From Anastrepha obliqua (taxonomy: Eukaryota > Arthropoda > Insecta > Diptera > Tephritidae), in the NCBI RefSeq assembly GCF_027943255.1, contig NC_072895.1, forward strand, positions 80,664,001-80,728,000: a stretch of 64,000 bases of DNA, given 5' to 3'. The position numbers and the translations under genes were made by a program. The notes under the pieces were generated by a model. It was not told where the DNA came from. It ran no database searches and saw nothing but the letters and a program-made list of their open reading frames with translations. Below are positions 10,351 through 21,452 of the stretch, in pieces. Every line of letters begins with the position of its first letter. Within the stretch, counting starts at the first letter, position 1.

Positions 10351-10430
10351 CATACGTTCAAATATTTAACTGTTTAAATAATACCTAACTTTGGCTACGA
10401 AATGACGGAAACTTATTCCCATACCTAATA

Positions 10431-12849
10431 ATTAAACTAAAAAAGAAATTTCGCTGAGAGCAAATGCACAAAAAATTGATTTACAAACAGCAGAGATCTG
10501 CTAAAGTGAATATAATTTTTTGGAAAAGTGTTTTTGTTGCATAGTAAATAAATATGCATGTTGCAATTTGTCTGCAATAAATCTTAAAAACATGATACGA
10601 AAGAAAAACAGTATAAAATTTTAAATGCGATAAGCGAAAAACAGTTTCAGATAATAATTAAGGCATTCACAGAGGTTTCGTAGGTGTTGTATTGATGTAC
10701 GTCGTAAATTTTAGACAGAAAATATATTTAGGGAGTGCGCAGGTACCGCAGAACTCATATTATGAATTTTCACACAGTTAAAAAGTAGGTGGTAGAGTTA
10801 TGAGACCCTTAAAAACTTTACGACTTATGGCAATAAAACACTTACTGAACTTTGAAAACCACTGCAATATCTATTTGATGCTGAATAGTTCAATATATTG
10901 AGGTAGTCACATTTTTATCATAAAATTACATTTTATTAAAATAACTGTTTAAAATCGCAAATGTTTTTTTAATTTCGAATTTTCAGTTATAATGAAAGGA
11001 TGTCTTGAATGCGCATTGGCGATAGTTTTCTGCAAATTTAATGTCTAAAATATTGTGGAAGTTTGAGTCACACAGTTTTTAAAGGTTCAATTTTTATGAA
11101 ACCCTTCTCGTTAATCTAATAAGAAAAAAAAAAAATACATACAATTGATATTTGCCCTCTTCGATTGCCTATCCGTTAGCGAGTGGTGAATAGATGAAGC
11201 AACTGGCGTAAATAAACATACCTTGGCATCATAGACTAAAAACTACTCCACGGACTACTGCAAAAGAGATTTGACAAAGTTCCACATCTCCCCATATGAA
11301 CGCGGTCTAATAAAATTTGCCTAATATCAGAAAAGAGGGTTAGCAGCGTTGAATGTAGAGAGTTTACCAGTTTTATACATAAATATACAGCTAGTGATGA
11401 ATTTTGCTCAATATTTTTATTGTAGCTTTCGCACGCAAATTTTTCGTCAAGCGAGCAGAGCCCAAGCGTAGCGAGCAAAGAAGTGGCGAATAGCAGACGG
11501 CTATTATTTAGGTCATCACCTGGTATTATCAACACCTGCTTGTGCGAAAATAAGCAGCAAGGTGAATTATCTATCTACCAACAATATCTATGATTCTGAA
11601 ATCTCTAGAGGGGTATTTGATCAGAGCCGGCAAAATATGGAGCATGGCGAATGCACTCCTTTAAAATGAAAAGAAACTTTTACTTTTTATTTCTTTGTGA
11701 TATTTTGAACAAAGTGTATGTGAATGGGGTAGTGAGTGTTTAAAAGATTTTTCATTGACCCCATTATTGATTCAATTGCAATATTAATTCAGCGAATTGT
11801 GTGAGTGGCGAATTGTTCGACCCACACAAAATTGTGCGTTTCTATTATCGTAACTGTTAAGCATAAGGATATAAAATTATTTACATTGTGCACAATTTAC
11901 AGAGGTATTACGGAGGTATCGGTTTGTGTTCGTGAAATTGCTGAGTAAGTACAATTTGTATTCCATCGGATTTTCGTGCTTTCAGCCATCTGTGGGTATT
12001 TTGAGCAATATTTATAGTCCATAAGGGCAGCTCGTTTGGGAGGAAAAATTCCTCAAAAATGTATTTGTGTATAATAGTTACAAACATATTTGCGCTAATT
12101 CTTGAAACTTCATAATGACTTTCATATAAATATAACACCGTGCATTTGACATATGGAAATGTTCAACAATCTTCAAGGATACAGTTTTAAAATGTTATTT
12201 TCGATACCTATTAGGCTTTGCTTACCAAAAAATATAATTTTTTTAAATTCTTGAGAATTTTTTCCTTTATATGACGTTCTAATTACTATTTTACACTGCA
12301 GTGTAATAATAAATAATTCTTTTAATTAATCCTAACCTTAAATTTCAAAGTAATTCAAAAAATCCTTAAAATAGAGAGAAAAACTGAAATCGTAATTTCA
12401 CTATATTTTGCTGCAGTTTCGGAAATATATTTTGAATGTTTTGTTTTATTCCTTGATAATATAGGTACACTGTTAGATGACATTTTTAAGAAGAACTACT
12501 ATAAAAAAACATGCCTCTCTCTCATCATATTATCGCTCTTAGTAGGAGTACAGGACAGAAACAAAGGCTCTCCAACGATTTTTGTAAGCCGATATATGTC
12601 TAATTTCATTCCAGGTGGCGGGAGAAGAGCTCTTATTTAGTATTGTGTGCATCCAAAGAGGACCGATTTTCCGCTGGTATTGAAAATTATACGTTTTATT
12701 TTTAGTGACAGGACGCGAGAGCGCCACAGTCGGTTTAGCTTAAGAAACGCAGTGTGTGCTTTATAAATACGTGCTGCTGCATCCGGCACTGGGCCACCAT
12801 TTTTGTTTTATTTGGCTACCGAGGTAACAGAACTCATGCACATCTTCAA
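10431..12849. other. AT-rich non-coding stretch with two unassigned short frames
   Basis: Frames at 11236-11535 (minus, 99 codons, start unclear) and 11908-12138 (minus, 76 codons) show no motif I recognise. The first has a mixed composition and could be an old repeat or exon fragment. Nothing else stands out. Confidence 0.4.
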
Positions 12850-13001
12850 TAATTTTTTTTTTTTTTTTTTTAACTTTTTATTTGTTTATTGAATCTGCCT
12901 TTTCAAAGGCCTCACAATAAGTATTCAAATCTTAGAACTAAAAAGAAAAATTTTATTTTATCTCATTTTCTACAATAAATAATTATCAATTGGCCCTCTA
13001 C

Positions 13002-14240
13002 TCATCGGGGTGGTAGGTCATTTCTTCGAAGCCTGGTCGTATGTTGCGTACTCAGGAGTTGACGTGCGAACGGGTTCGGGTGATCTTGCAATTTCAACTG
13101 ATAGTTTTCACGAACTTTTTTGAATACTTCCTTCACCATCGGTACATCTAGGTCCCTATGGATGTTGTCGTTTCTTATATACCACGGCGCTCCAGTTATG
13201 GTTCTTAAAATTTTCGACTGTGCTCTCTGTATAAGATCGATACTGGAACTGCTGGCCGTTCCCCACAATTGGATTCCATAAGTCCAAATTGGTTTCAAAA
13301 TTGCCTTGTACAAGAGGACTTTACAGTCAAGGCTCAATCTTGATTGCTCATTAATTAGCCAGTGAAGGTTTGAAGCTTTGATTCTCATATTAAGCCGCTT
13401 TGCCTCGATGTGGCGTCTCCATGTTAAACGCCTATCTAGGTGAACGCCAAGGTATGTGACGTGATCAGACTGTGGTATGCGTACGTTGTTAAGGGTAACC
13501 GAGGGACAGTCTCCTCTTCTAAGCGAAAATGTGGCATGTTTACTTTTTATTTCGTTCACTTTTATTCTCCATTTTTTCAGCCACTTTTCTAAAAGTCTGA
13601 GATATTTATTTAGCTCTCTAGATGCCAGAGACGGATCATTTTGAGAACTAAGCACAGCGGTGTCGTCAGCGAATGTAGATATAGTCAAACTATCGCACTC
13701 GGGCAGATCAGAAGTATAAATTAAATACAAAATTGGGCCTAGTACACTGCCTTGAGGGACACCAGCTTCAATTTCATATTCATGAGTCACATAATCGTTG
13801 CATTTTACTCTGAATTGTCTGTTTGTTAAGTACGATTCCAGAACTTTGTGTGTAATAGGTGGCAAACAGCGTTTTATTTTATGTATGAGACCCTCATGCC
13901 AAACTTTGTCAAATGCCTGTGCCACATCTATAAAAATTGCTGAACAGTATTTTTTTAAGTTCAAAACATTTTCTTATTTCCGCAGTTAACCGATTTACTT
14001 GCTCGATTGTCCCATGTTGTTCTCGAAAACCAAACTGATGTGGAGGGATTATATTACGTTCGTTTAAAAACGGCATCATTTTGTTTCTCAAAACTTTTTC
14101 AAATAATTTTGACAAACACGGCAACAAACTGATTGGTCGATAGGACAATGGCACATTTAAGTCTTTGCCCGGCTTAGGAATCATTATTATTAAAGACGTT
14201 TTCCAGCTCTTTGGAAAAATGCCTACCTCGATGATTGCAT
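13002..14240 (-). pseudogene. Jockey-like LINE ORF2 reverse transcriptase
   Basis: A 320-codon frame (13002-13964) holds AIFIDVAQAFDKVWHEGL (motif A), AGVPQGSVLGPILY (motif B), STFADDTAVL (motif C, intact Asp pair), VTYLGVHLDRRLTW (motif E region), LLYKAILKPIWTYGIQLWG and the usual LINE thumb-like C-terminus. The frame lacks a true ATG. The preceding part (13909-14184: SYRPISLLPCLSKLFEKVL, HQFGFREQHGT) lies in another frame, and the switch occurs at an A run near 13950. A single frameshift therefore breaks an otherwise well-kept RT, so the copy is relatively young. Confidence 0.85.
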
Positions 14241-14568
14241 TAACCCCTTAGCCTACACGATATCTACCAATTGCGCGAGCTATAATACGCAAGAAATTCG
14301 TTCGCGCGCCGTGCCATTCAACTGTTCAGCCGTGTACCCGAACTGGCGCAAAGTGTATACTTTTCGTAACATATATATTTCAATGCAACGAAAGGAATTG
14401 TGAAATAATAAACAATGTTTAGGTACAAATAGTAATTTTAAGATGTCTAGGAAGTAATCATAATCAATTGATCACAAAGTCTTTACCACGAGTCAGACTC
14501 GTTGTTTTCGCTTATGGCACAAATTCTTTACCACGAGTCAGACTCGTGGCTATAGGCTAAAGGGTTAA
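14240..14568. mobile_element. TTAA-flanked MITE, piggyBac-like, nested in a LINE
   Basis: The 321-bp element (14244-14564) is flanked by TTAA at 14240-14243 and 14565-14568. The ends are inverted repeats: CCCCTTAGCCTA on the left, CCCTTTAGCCTATAGCC on the right when complemented. The right half holds two direct copies of CTTTACCACGAGTCAGACTCGT, whose core ACGAGTCaGACTCGT is palindromic. TTAA targets and CCC-T ends with subterminal palindromes fit piggyBac-type elements. There is no coding capacity, so mobilisation would need a transposase in trans. Confidence 0.85.
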
Positions 14569-14710
14569 ATATTACAGACAGCACAATTATAGCGACTTGC
14601 GGTAGATTTTTTATCATCAATAATGATGGCGTTTTCGCTTGTGATAAGTTCAATAGGGAATGTGTTTCTTGTTTATATTCTCATAAGCTTGGTTTTTGCG
14701 AAATTTATTT

Positions 14711-15010
14711 TAGTTTAGCCGGATGGGTTGGTGCGTGACTACCATTCCGAAGTGTATAGGTTCGAATCTCCGTGCATGAAACATCAACATGAAAAAGTTT
14801 TTTTCTAATAGCGGGCGTCCCTCGGCGGGCAATGGCAAACCTCCGAGTGTATTTCTGCCACGAAAAAGCTCCTTATAAAAAACCATCTGCCCTTCGGAGT
14901 CAGCTCAAAACTGTAGGTCCCTTCATTTGTGGAACAACATCAAAATATGCGCCGCAAATAGGAGGAGGAGTTCGGTCAAACACCTAACAGAAGTGTAAGC
15001 GCCAATTACA
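14711..15010 (+). mobile_element. tRNA-derived SINE, second copy
   Basis: This is the same SINE as at 4005-4324. The A-box-like block is TAGCCGGATGGGTTGGTGC (about 14717) and the B-box GGTTCGAATCTCC (about 14759). The body shares ggcaaacctccgagt, ggaacaacatcaaa and cacctaacagaagtgta. The 3' end is agcgccaattac followed by AT repeats. I did not find a convincing target duplication. Confidence 0.85.
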
Positions 15011-15044
15011 TATATGTAAGTATATATATATATTATCAGGTCGA

Positions 15045-15178
15045 CGGTACGTGCATTTGTTTTGAGTTTACGAAGTTTTTTGAATAAAAATAGTCAAACC
15101 TGAAGAATATGAATTTTTACATGTTTAATTTTAAAACTACACCTAAACGCCTCTTTTGAAAAACCCTTTAGCTTTGTC
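15045..15178. repeat. DNA-transposon terminal remnant
   Basis: The block aligns by eye with 53540-53635: both contain aataaaaatagt, then an A/T-rich spacer, then a cctcttttgaaaaaccct-like end. It is taken as an orphan 3' end of a DD41D-type element. Confidence 0.4.
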
Positions 15179-15179
15179 G

Positions 15180-16625
15180 TACTGAGCAAACATTTTCGTT
15201 ATTTATGGAATCCGATTTCATTCGCCGCCGCGCTTCCTGCAAATCCAATTTTCAAAGGCTCTTATGACGATTTCTAGATCTGCATTTGAACTGTTTAGAT
15301 GATATTCGCCTTAAGTCCCACCATAAGTTTAAAGTTGAGTCAAATGCGTTTTCTAGAAGCATTACCAATGATGTATGATATTTCCTTAATGTAGGTGTGG
15401 AAATAAAAAAAATTCGACATATAAATCCAAACTGAGAAAATAAGTATAAAGAAAGCAGGTGCTGAGTCACTAAGACCTTTTAATTGAATACTCTACGATC
15501 TTTGTACGAAATTCTTATCAGGTTGCTGAGTGAAATGTCAAATTGTTGGGACTGATGGCCGGTCGATGTTCTTGATGATGCGGTGAGCTCTTGGCAATAT
15601 CAGCCGTATCGCCATATACTATACGAGAGTAAGAAGCGAAAAGAGCACGATGAGTCCAAAGTGATTTATTATCTTCTGTAATAGTTATCAGTTTCAATCG
15701 AATATGAAAAAAAAATTTATTTGGATAATTGCGTCCACTCTATGGTTTGTTTGTCTATAACTTCCCACATACTTGTAAAATATGTATATTATATCAACAG
15801 ATTTTAAGTTTAAATTATATTTGAAATGAAGTTTAAATTATATATTAAGAATTGAAGTTTAAATTATATATATTTTAAATAAATTTTAAGTTGCATACTT
15901 CCACAAAATATCATAAAATCGTTTAACTCTCAACCAAATATGTCGAAGGGAGTAACAATGCGTAGGCAGCTATGATTATGGCGACACATGCCTTAGGTAA
16001 CCATCCTTCGTCTCGAACGTAACTTACAGAATTACTCATAATAATGACATGTTGCAGCCCACATAAAAACACATTGAGGTCTAGTAACAAATTTACCAGC
16101 ATCGTAATCAATGACTTTGTTTGCCTGTGCACTGCAGTTTATTGATTCCAGAACGGGAACTGAAAGTAAATGAGCCAGAAGAATATCAAATGCGGAGGTT
16201 GATGATGTACTGACGCTTCCGATGCTTGAAACATACGTACGCATGTTAGTATGGCGAGGAAACTGAATATGAAATATACTCGTTTGTGTGTATATACATA
16301 TGTAGATATGTACATATATATTATGGACATACATATGTATGTGTAAGTACTGTGCATGTGATTGTCACACACATCTTTTGTTAGGTATTTTGTAGAGCTT
16401 CACTTTCATGTTGCTTTAAAAAGTGGAAGGACCTACTCTTTTATGCTGCTTGCGAATGGCAGATGGTTTTTCAGTTTCAGGTCTCAGTGGCGGCCACTAG
16501 AGAAAATGTTTGAATTTTTTTGATTTTTCATGCCCGTAGTGGTCAACGATTCTGTGAGCAAAAAGACGACATACTCCATCTTGGATCGTACAAGTGAAGT
16601 TAATAGTGGCTTCAAAGTTTTAGGA
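15180..16625. other. Non-coding stretch with short tandem repeats
   Basis: A small tandem repeat (gaagtttaaattatat, about three copies) lies at 15805-15880, and a CATACATATGTATG-type microsatellite at about 16290-16345. Overlapping minus frames at 15923-16334 have no motif I recognise. Confidence 0.5.
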
Positions 16626-16629
16626 TCCG

Positions 16630-17460
16630 TAAAATCGGAAGTAAAACACCGATATCATTTGGCGATGACAAAATTCTAATGACTAAGAAACTGAAAAGTG
16701 GAGTCAAAGATTACTCCCAAATCATTAATTTCATTTAGATGCGAGTTCTTTATAAAATATGAGGTAGAGATTAAATGCTTTGACTTAGAAAATGGCCCAT
16801 GGGAGCATATCTTAATATTTAGTTGAAGAAGATTCCTATCACACCAGCCATGACGTGGTTGATGTCTGATTGAAGATCGTATGAATCAGACAGGCTTAGT
16901 ACAGTTTCAAAAATTTTTAAGTCGTCTGCATATAAAAGATACTCAAAGAAATGGAAACATTCAGATATGCCATTTATAAAAAAGGAACAAAGGGCTGAAA
17001 ATGCTGCCCTGAGGGACAACAACTACACATTCACGATTGAAAAGATACAACTTCATGCATTTAAAGAAAGTAGAGTGAAACATAAAACTTATTAGTGGCA
17101 TATTTTATCGAAAGCCATGGAAATATGCGTGTGAACAGCATCAACTTGAAGACCATTATTGAAAGCCGACGTACGGAAATCTGAAAAAAAAAAACAGCAA
17201 TATTAGGGACAGTTAAGTACAATTTTTGGTTTAGAATGTACTCGAAGAGCTTTGAAACCATTGACAGTTTGAAAATAGGCCTGTAGCTCCCGATGCCGTT
17301 TTTATTCCCAGCTTTCCGAGTATCTATGAATTCTAACGATTTATTAAAAATTAGCAGAAGTGCATAGGAAAGAGCCGGTCGTTTTTTGACAAAAAAAAGA
17401 TAACATCCACTTGCCATGAACTTTTGATATACTGCATATCATCATAAATACCGTCAATAG
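16630..17460 (-). pseudogene. CR1/jockey-group LINE reverse transcriptase relic
   Basis: On the minus strand the segments appear in order: LLIFNKSLE and SYRPIFKLSMVSKLFEYIL (start of RT, about 17220-17350), FINGISECFHFFEYLLYADDLKIF (motif C with both Asp, about 16900-16980, preceded by a broken PQGS motif), SYDLQSDINHV, and a degenerate C-terminal continuation to about 16640. Frames change at least three times. The FNKSLE...YRPI...YADDLKIF pattern also appears at 32.9-33.4 kb, which suggests one family. Confidence 0.7.
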
Positions 17461-17804
17461 TTAGCTGAAGAGAACCAATTTGCAGAACAAGCAGTACTCT
17501 TCCTATCATAGCTAATTGATTCTGACGCGGGTTCAAAATTGGAACTGAAAAATTCAACAGAGTCATTGCTAGAGAAGCGTAGTTTTCATTAAAAAAAATG
17601 TGAGCCGTCATGGGACGCCTGGCAGACGTGAAACATCGTGTGTGTACAACTAATATGCATAAAAAATAATATTATTACAGGAATTAAATATAGCCTAATG
17701 AAAAAATGAAGTATTACGAATTTCTTACAGAAAATGGTAGCTTTATTTAATAAACATTTATTTACATGTGATATCAAAATTCGATATTAATATCAAGCCA
17801 CAAT

Positions 17805-18005
17805 TTAAATATTTTCATCTGTGTCTTCAGTAATAGTTATATTCGATGTTTCCTCTGCCGGTATTACTGTGACGATTGGTCGATGATAACTAAAGTACGT
17901 TACAAAAGTATTGGATGAAATATTATCAAAATATCTCACAAATACAGCATCTATTGTTGTTCCATATTTGGTAGTAGATTCTCTTGGATTGTTGTTGATT
18001 TGCAA
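17805..18005 (-). pseudogene. Endonuclease-like C-terminal fragment (tentative)
   Basis: A 66-codon frame includes the segment TTIDAVFVRYFDN, then VTYFSYHRPIV. The pattern GTTIDAVF...SYH(K/R)PI resembles the end of endonuclease/exonuclease-phosphatase-fold domains that accompany some arthropod Helitron-type or other elements, where the SxH motif carries the catalytic His. There is no start or upstream domain. This is a motif-level guess; a chance frame remains possible. Confidence 0.35.
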
Positions 18006-18012
18006 TTGAAAT

Positions 18013-18475
18013 TATTTTTGAAGTGTGCTTTGAGTGCTGAAATTTTTTGAATTTTCAGGTGGCGCAAAATTAATCCAGTTTTGTATTTGGAAATTATTAA
18101 ATAAAATTAAACAAAAAAATGACTTTGAGTGATGAAATTTTTTGACGTTTCTGGTGGCGCAAAATTAATTATCCAGTTTTATATTTGAAAATTATTAAAA
18201 AAAATTAAAAAAAAAAAAAAATTAAATGAAAAAATGACTTTGAGTGATGAAATTTTTTGACGTTTCTGGTGGCGCAAAATTAATTATCCAGTTTTGTGTT
18301 TGAAAATTATTACATAAAATTAAAAAAATATTAAATAAAAAAATGGTTTTGAGTGATGGAATTTTGAATTTTCTGGTGGCGCAAAATTAATCATCCAGAT
18401 TTGTATTTGAAAATTATTAAATAAAATTAAAAAAATAATAAATAAAGAAATTATATTGAGTGATGACTTTTGACC
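18013..18475. repeat. Minisatellite, about four copies of a ~95-115 bp unit
   Basis: The block ggtggcgcaaaattaat recurs at about 18058, 18153, 18268 and 18375, each time followed by ccag-tttg and an A-rich spacer and preceded by ttgagtgatgaaatttt. Unit lengths vary through A-run changes. The core ggcgcaaaat also occurs, complemented, at the end of the MITE at 40894-41111 (ttttgcgccacc), so the array may have grown from a transposon end. Confidence 0.85.
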
Positions 18476-18479
18476 TTTA

Positions 18480-20380
18480 CGCCCGCCATTGCTTGTCTAT
18501 TTTTATACAGCAGCTCTACATTTTTCAAATTTCAATTATGATTGACGTACTGCACTATTTGTAAAAAATATAAATAATCCGATAGCATGATTAATTTCGT
18601 GTTACTTTGTATGATAATCAAAATGTGTCTTTAAAATATGCCTTCCTCCATAGGCTTAAACTTTTTATTCAATTTCAACTTTTGCTCATTACGAGCTGGC
18701 ATATCTCGAATTTGCTATTAAATATATTAAGTTTGCACTTTTCATTTCGAATTAATAAAGCAATAAATTTGGCATTGCAAAATAGTTCCACTTGGTTTAA
18801 ATAATTGAGTAATGACACTTTTTTCTGCCGTAGATCTGCTTTCTGTGACCTTTTGATATTTTGCAACTCAAACACTGACCTTCGTCATTTCTTCGCACAG
18901 AGAGCGCGTCTCAAAGGTGCCTACTTTAGCCAGCCTTCCAGTTTCCCATGAATTCTCTGTAATCGAATTCCTATTATCTACATAGCAAATTACCGAACAC
19001 GAAAAACACATAACGCACCAATATTTACTAAGCACTCACGAGCATCCAACTTGCCGCTCTTTAGCAACTCTACATTTGTCTCTCTAACATGGCACACATA
19101 CTAACACACTTTAACCCACATCATTTGTGAGTTGTTCCTTTGAAATTGGCTTAGCACTTCTCATACTACTACACATAAAATATATATGTATAATATAATA
19201 TATGTATACCTTAGTATAGCGTGGCGACGCCACGCCAACGATTCGGTTTACAAGTGAGCCTATAGATGTTTCACATCAAAAAAGCTAGAGCAGGACTTCT
19301 TGGATTTTTCATAAATATCCTTTATAAATCCGTAGTTTCATGTGTACATGAAATTTTTCCTGGATTACAAAGAATTTTAATTTTTGTCGTGCGGATTTAT
19401 CAAATATAAAATTAATGTGAATTTCTGCAATTTAAGGCAGATTTAAAAAAAAAATGCGTTTTTTATATAAAGCCGGTACTTTTTTCAAAGTTTGAAGCCT
19501 TCGTATCTTTCTTCTTAGCTTCACAGTCTGTGGTGGATTATAACTTCATCAAGAATTTTCCTTCAGTTCACTCTCTCTCTCGGTATTTTTTTTCAATTAC
19601 GAACGTTCATCACTTTCATGTCTGCTTCGAAGTAATCAAACCATCACTTTCTTGGTCGGCCTCTTTTTCTTCCTCCTATTGGACGTAACGTAAACGCTTT
19701 GTTTTGAAGCCTTATTGTCTATAAATGGTAACACTCCTATTTTTGAAAATATTGTTTGTTGCTCATCACATTTTAATCCCATCTTTCTGGAATTGTTTGA
19801 ATTGAGTATAGGAAACCTGCTAGTCTTTTCTCTTTGGCCTCTTCGTAAGTGCCAGATGCCATCGATCAGAATCAGTGAAAATCGATATACCGCGAGTCGG
19901 GTGGGGTATATATCACCATTAAATGTGGTCAGTTAGGTTCTAATAACCGGAGCGACATGTTGTCGAGCTTAGTCACTTTGTGTCACTTTGGTGTATCTGT
20001 CTTGGTGGTGATCTGTCTGATCACTCTTCAATTATCGGCTCAAATACATTAGTTAAGCTTGATAGCGCGCTTCTGTTTCTGTTTTTATGGCTTATAAATC
20101 AAATAATCAAAATAACTTAAATGAGTTTAAGGATATGAATATTGGCCTGGCGATCGATGTTAACTCATGTGTGAAGGAATCTTGGGAGGGTCCATAAGGA
20201 CCAGTCGTATGACAATCCAAACTTCTGATTTGAAGTGGAAGTTGCTGCACGTGAAAATGCAATTCGATGCCTGCTCTTTCATATCTGCCAAAAAATATCA
20301 GGAATTTTTCATTTACACATATGTCTAAATTTGTTTTGATGGAATGCTGGTACAACTATAATGTCGCAGAGTTTGAGCGA
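18480..20380. other. Non-coding stretch
   Basis: No protein similarity is seen. A perfect short palindrome, GCGTGGCG-A-CGCCACGC, lies at 19219-19235. Frames at 19715-19936 and 20107-20355 are not recognisable. Confidence 0.5.
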
Positions 20381-20449
20381 CATGTCAATTAGCTTGTTTT
20401 TGGCAATTAATTATATCAGCCACCGCAGGTGTGCTCTGCGATTTTCACT

Positions 20450-21330
20450 ATGGATAAAAATATCGATCAAAGAATTTGTCTTAAATTTTATATTTTGAAT
20501 TCGTATGCCGAATCGTTGAAAATGTTGCAGAAAGCCTATGGCGACTGTGCTTTATCAAAAACACGGGTCGGTCTACGAGTGGTATAACTCGACTCGTTCT
20601 AAGAGAGTTGAATTTTTTTTAAGAAATTCATCCAAAGAAGGTGGCTGAAGACAAGCTTGAGCAAGTGAATTCGGACCCAACGTTTATCCAGCGCATCATA
20701 ACAGGGGATGAGACATGGGTATATGAGTTTGACATGCAAACCAGTCAACCAGCCAACCGGCGGCTGAATGGCGCTATTCACATAAGTCGAAACCCAAAAA
20801 ACCATGTCAAAGTCGGTCAAAAGTGAAAGTCATGCTACTCGTTTTCTTTGATTATCATGGTGTTGTGCACTCGGAATTCATTCCAAATGGTTCTACGGTA
20901 AATAAAGGATATTATTTGGAAGTTATGCGACGTTTGAAAGAGAATGTGCGTAGAAAACGACCCAATTTGAGGAAAGAAAACTCATGGATCTTACACCATG
21001 GTAACGCACCGTCTCACAAGGCTCATATTGTGAACAATTTTTTGACCAAAAACTCGACAAATAGCATCGAACAACCACCGTGTTCACCGGATTTAGCCGC
21101 CTGTGACTTTTTCCTTTTCTCCAAACTTAAATTGCCACTCCGCGGACACCGCTTTGAGGTGATAGAGAGAATTCCCTGATTAAGAGAATTCGCTGAAAGA
21201 GCTGAAGAAGATCTCTTCAAACGCGTTTAAAGGGTCTTTGATGACTAGACTAATCAATAGCACATGTGTATTGCCTCGAATGTAGCCTATTTTGAAGGCG
21301 ACAAAATAAATTTTGATGATTAAACAATTA
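20450..21330 (+). pseudogene. Mariner (DD34D) transposase relic with second Asp changed to Gly
   Basis: The start (20450-20580) reads DQRICLKFYI, YAESLKMLQKAYGDCALSKTR, the helix-turn-helix start. A deletion then joins it to NSDPTFIQRIITGDETWVYEFD (first Asp, 20670-20740). After a frameshift comes VKVMLLVFFDYHGVVHSEF (20823 on), then LHHGNAPSHKAHIV, where the usual D of HHDNAPSH is G, and CSPDLAACDFFLF with the third Asp. The C-terminal remnant runs to about 21280. Loss of the second Asp makes it catalytically dead even apart from its frameshifts. I could not fix the TIRs. The relic at 41380-42310 is of the same group. Confidence 0.75.
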
Positions 21331-21452
21331 TTTTGCGCTTTATCGAATGATCGAAAATTTATGAATTACTAAAGTAAATTTAAGAAAAATAACTTTAAAG
21401 AAAAGCAGTACACAAATATTCAATTCATTCTAAACCGTTTTATTGATTTTGT

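Larger units (their letters stand above)
7951..10428 (+). mobile_element. Mariner copy (family of 59923) split by a foldback element
   Basis: The right TIR on the complementary strand is TTAGGTATGGGAATAAGTTT, ending at 10428 next to TA at 10429-10430. The left TIR is eroded (ttaattcggaaaagtttccg, from about 7951). The 5' leader (ccctcgtaaaag, tgtcgctgctga) matches the copy at 59940, where it is continuous. Here it is interrupted by 1540 bp (8002-9541). Without the insertion the element would be about 0.94 kb, shorter than a full mariner, because the transposase also has internal deletions. Confidence 0.8.
12850..14700 (-). mobile_element. Jockey-like LINE, 5'-truncated, with nested MITE
   Basis: A minus-strand LINE ends in a poly-A tail (seen as a T run at about 12848-12872, with AATAAA-like sequence just inside). 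Upstream lie the ORF2 RT and C-terminal domain. At 14240-14568 a TTAA-flanked MITE has inserted. LINE coding similarity resumes beyond it (NLPQVAIIVLSVIF, about 14570-14630) and fades by about 14700. The A-tail and the FADDTAV motif fit the jockey clade. Confidence 0.85.

Noticed and set aside
11236..11535. 99-codon minus frame as a gene
   Set aside because: It has no recognisable motif or upstream context and could be part of an old repeat.
15923..16334. Possible host exon in overlapping minus frames
   Set aside because: No family resemblance and no reliable splice sites. A chance frame is as likely.
18013..18475. CRISPR-like array
   Set aside because: The units are contiguous, variable and A-rich, without unique spacers, and the genome is eukaryotic. 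It is a minisatellite.
20107..20355. 82-codon minus frame upstream of the 20450 mariner
   Set aside because: No motif. It probably reflects chance in moderately balanced sequence.
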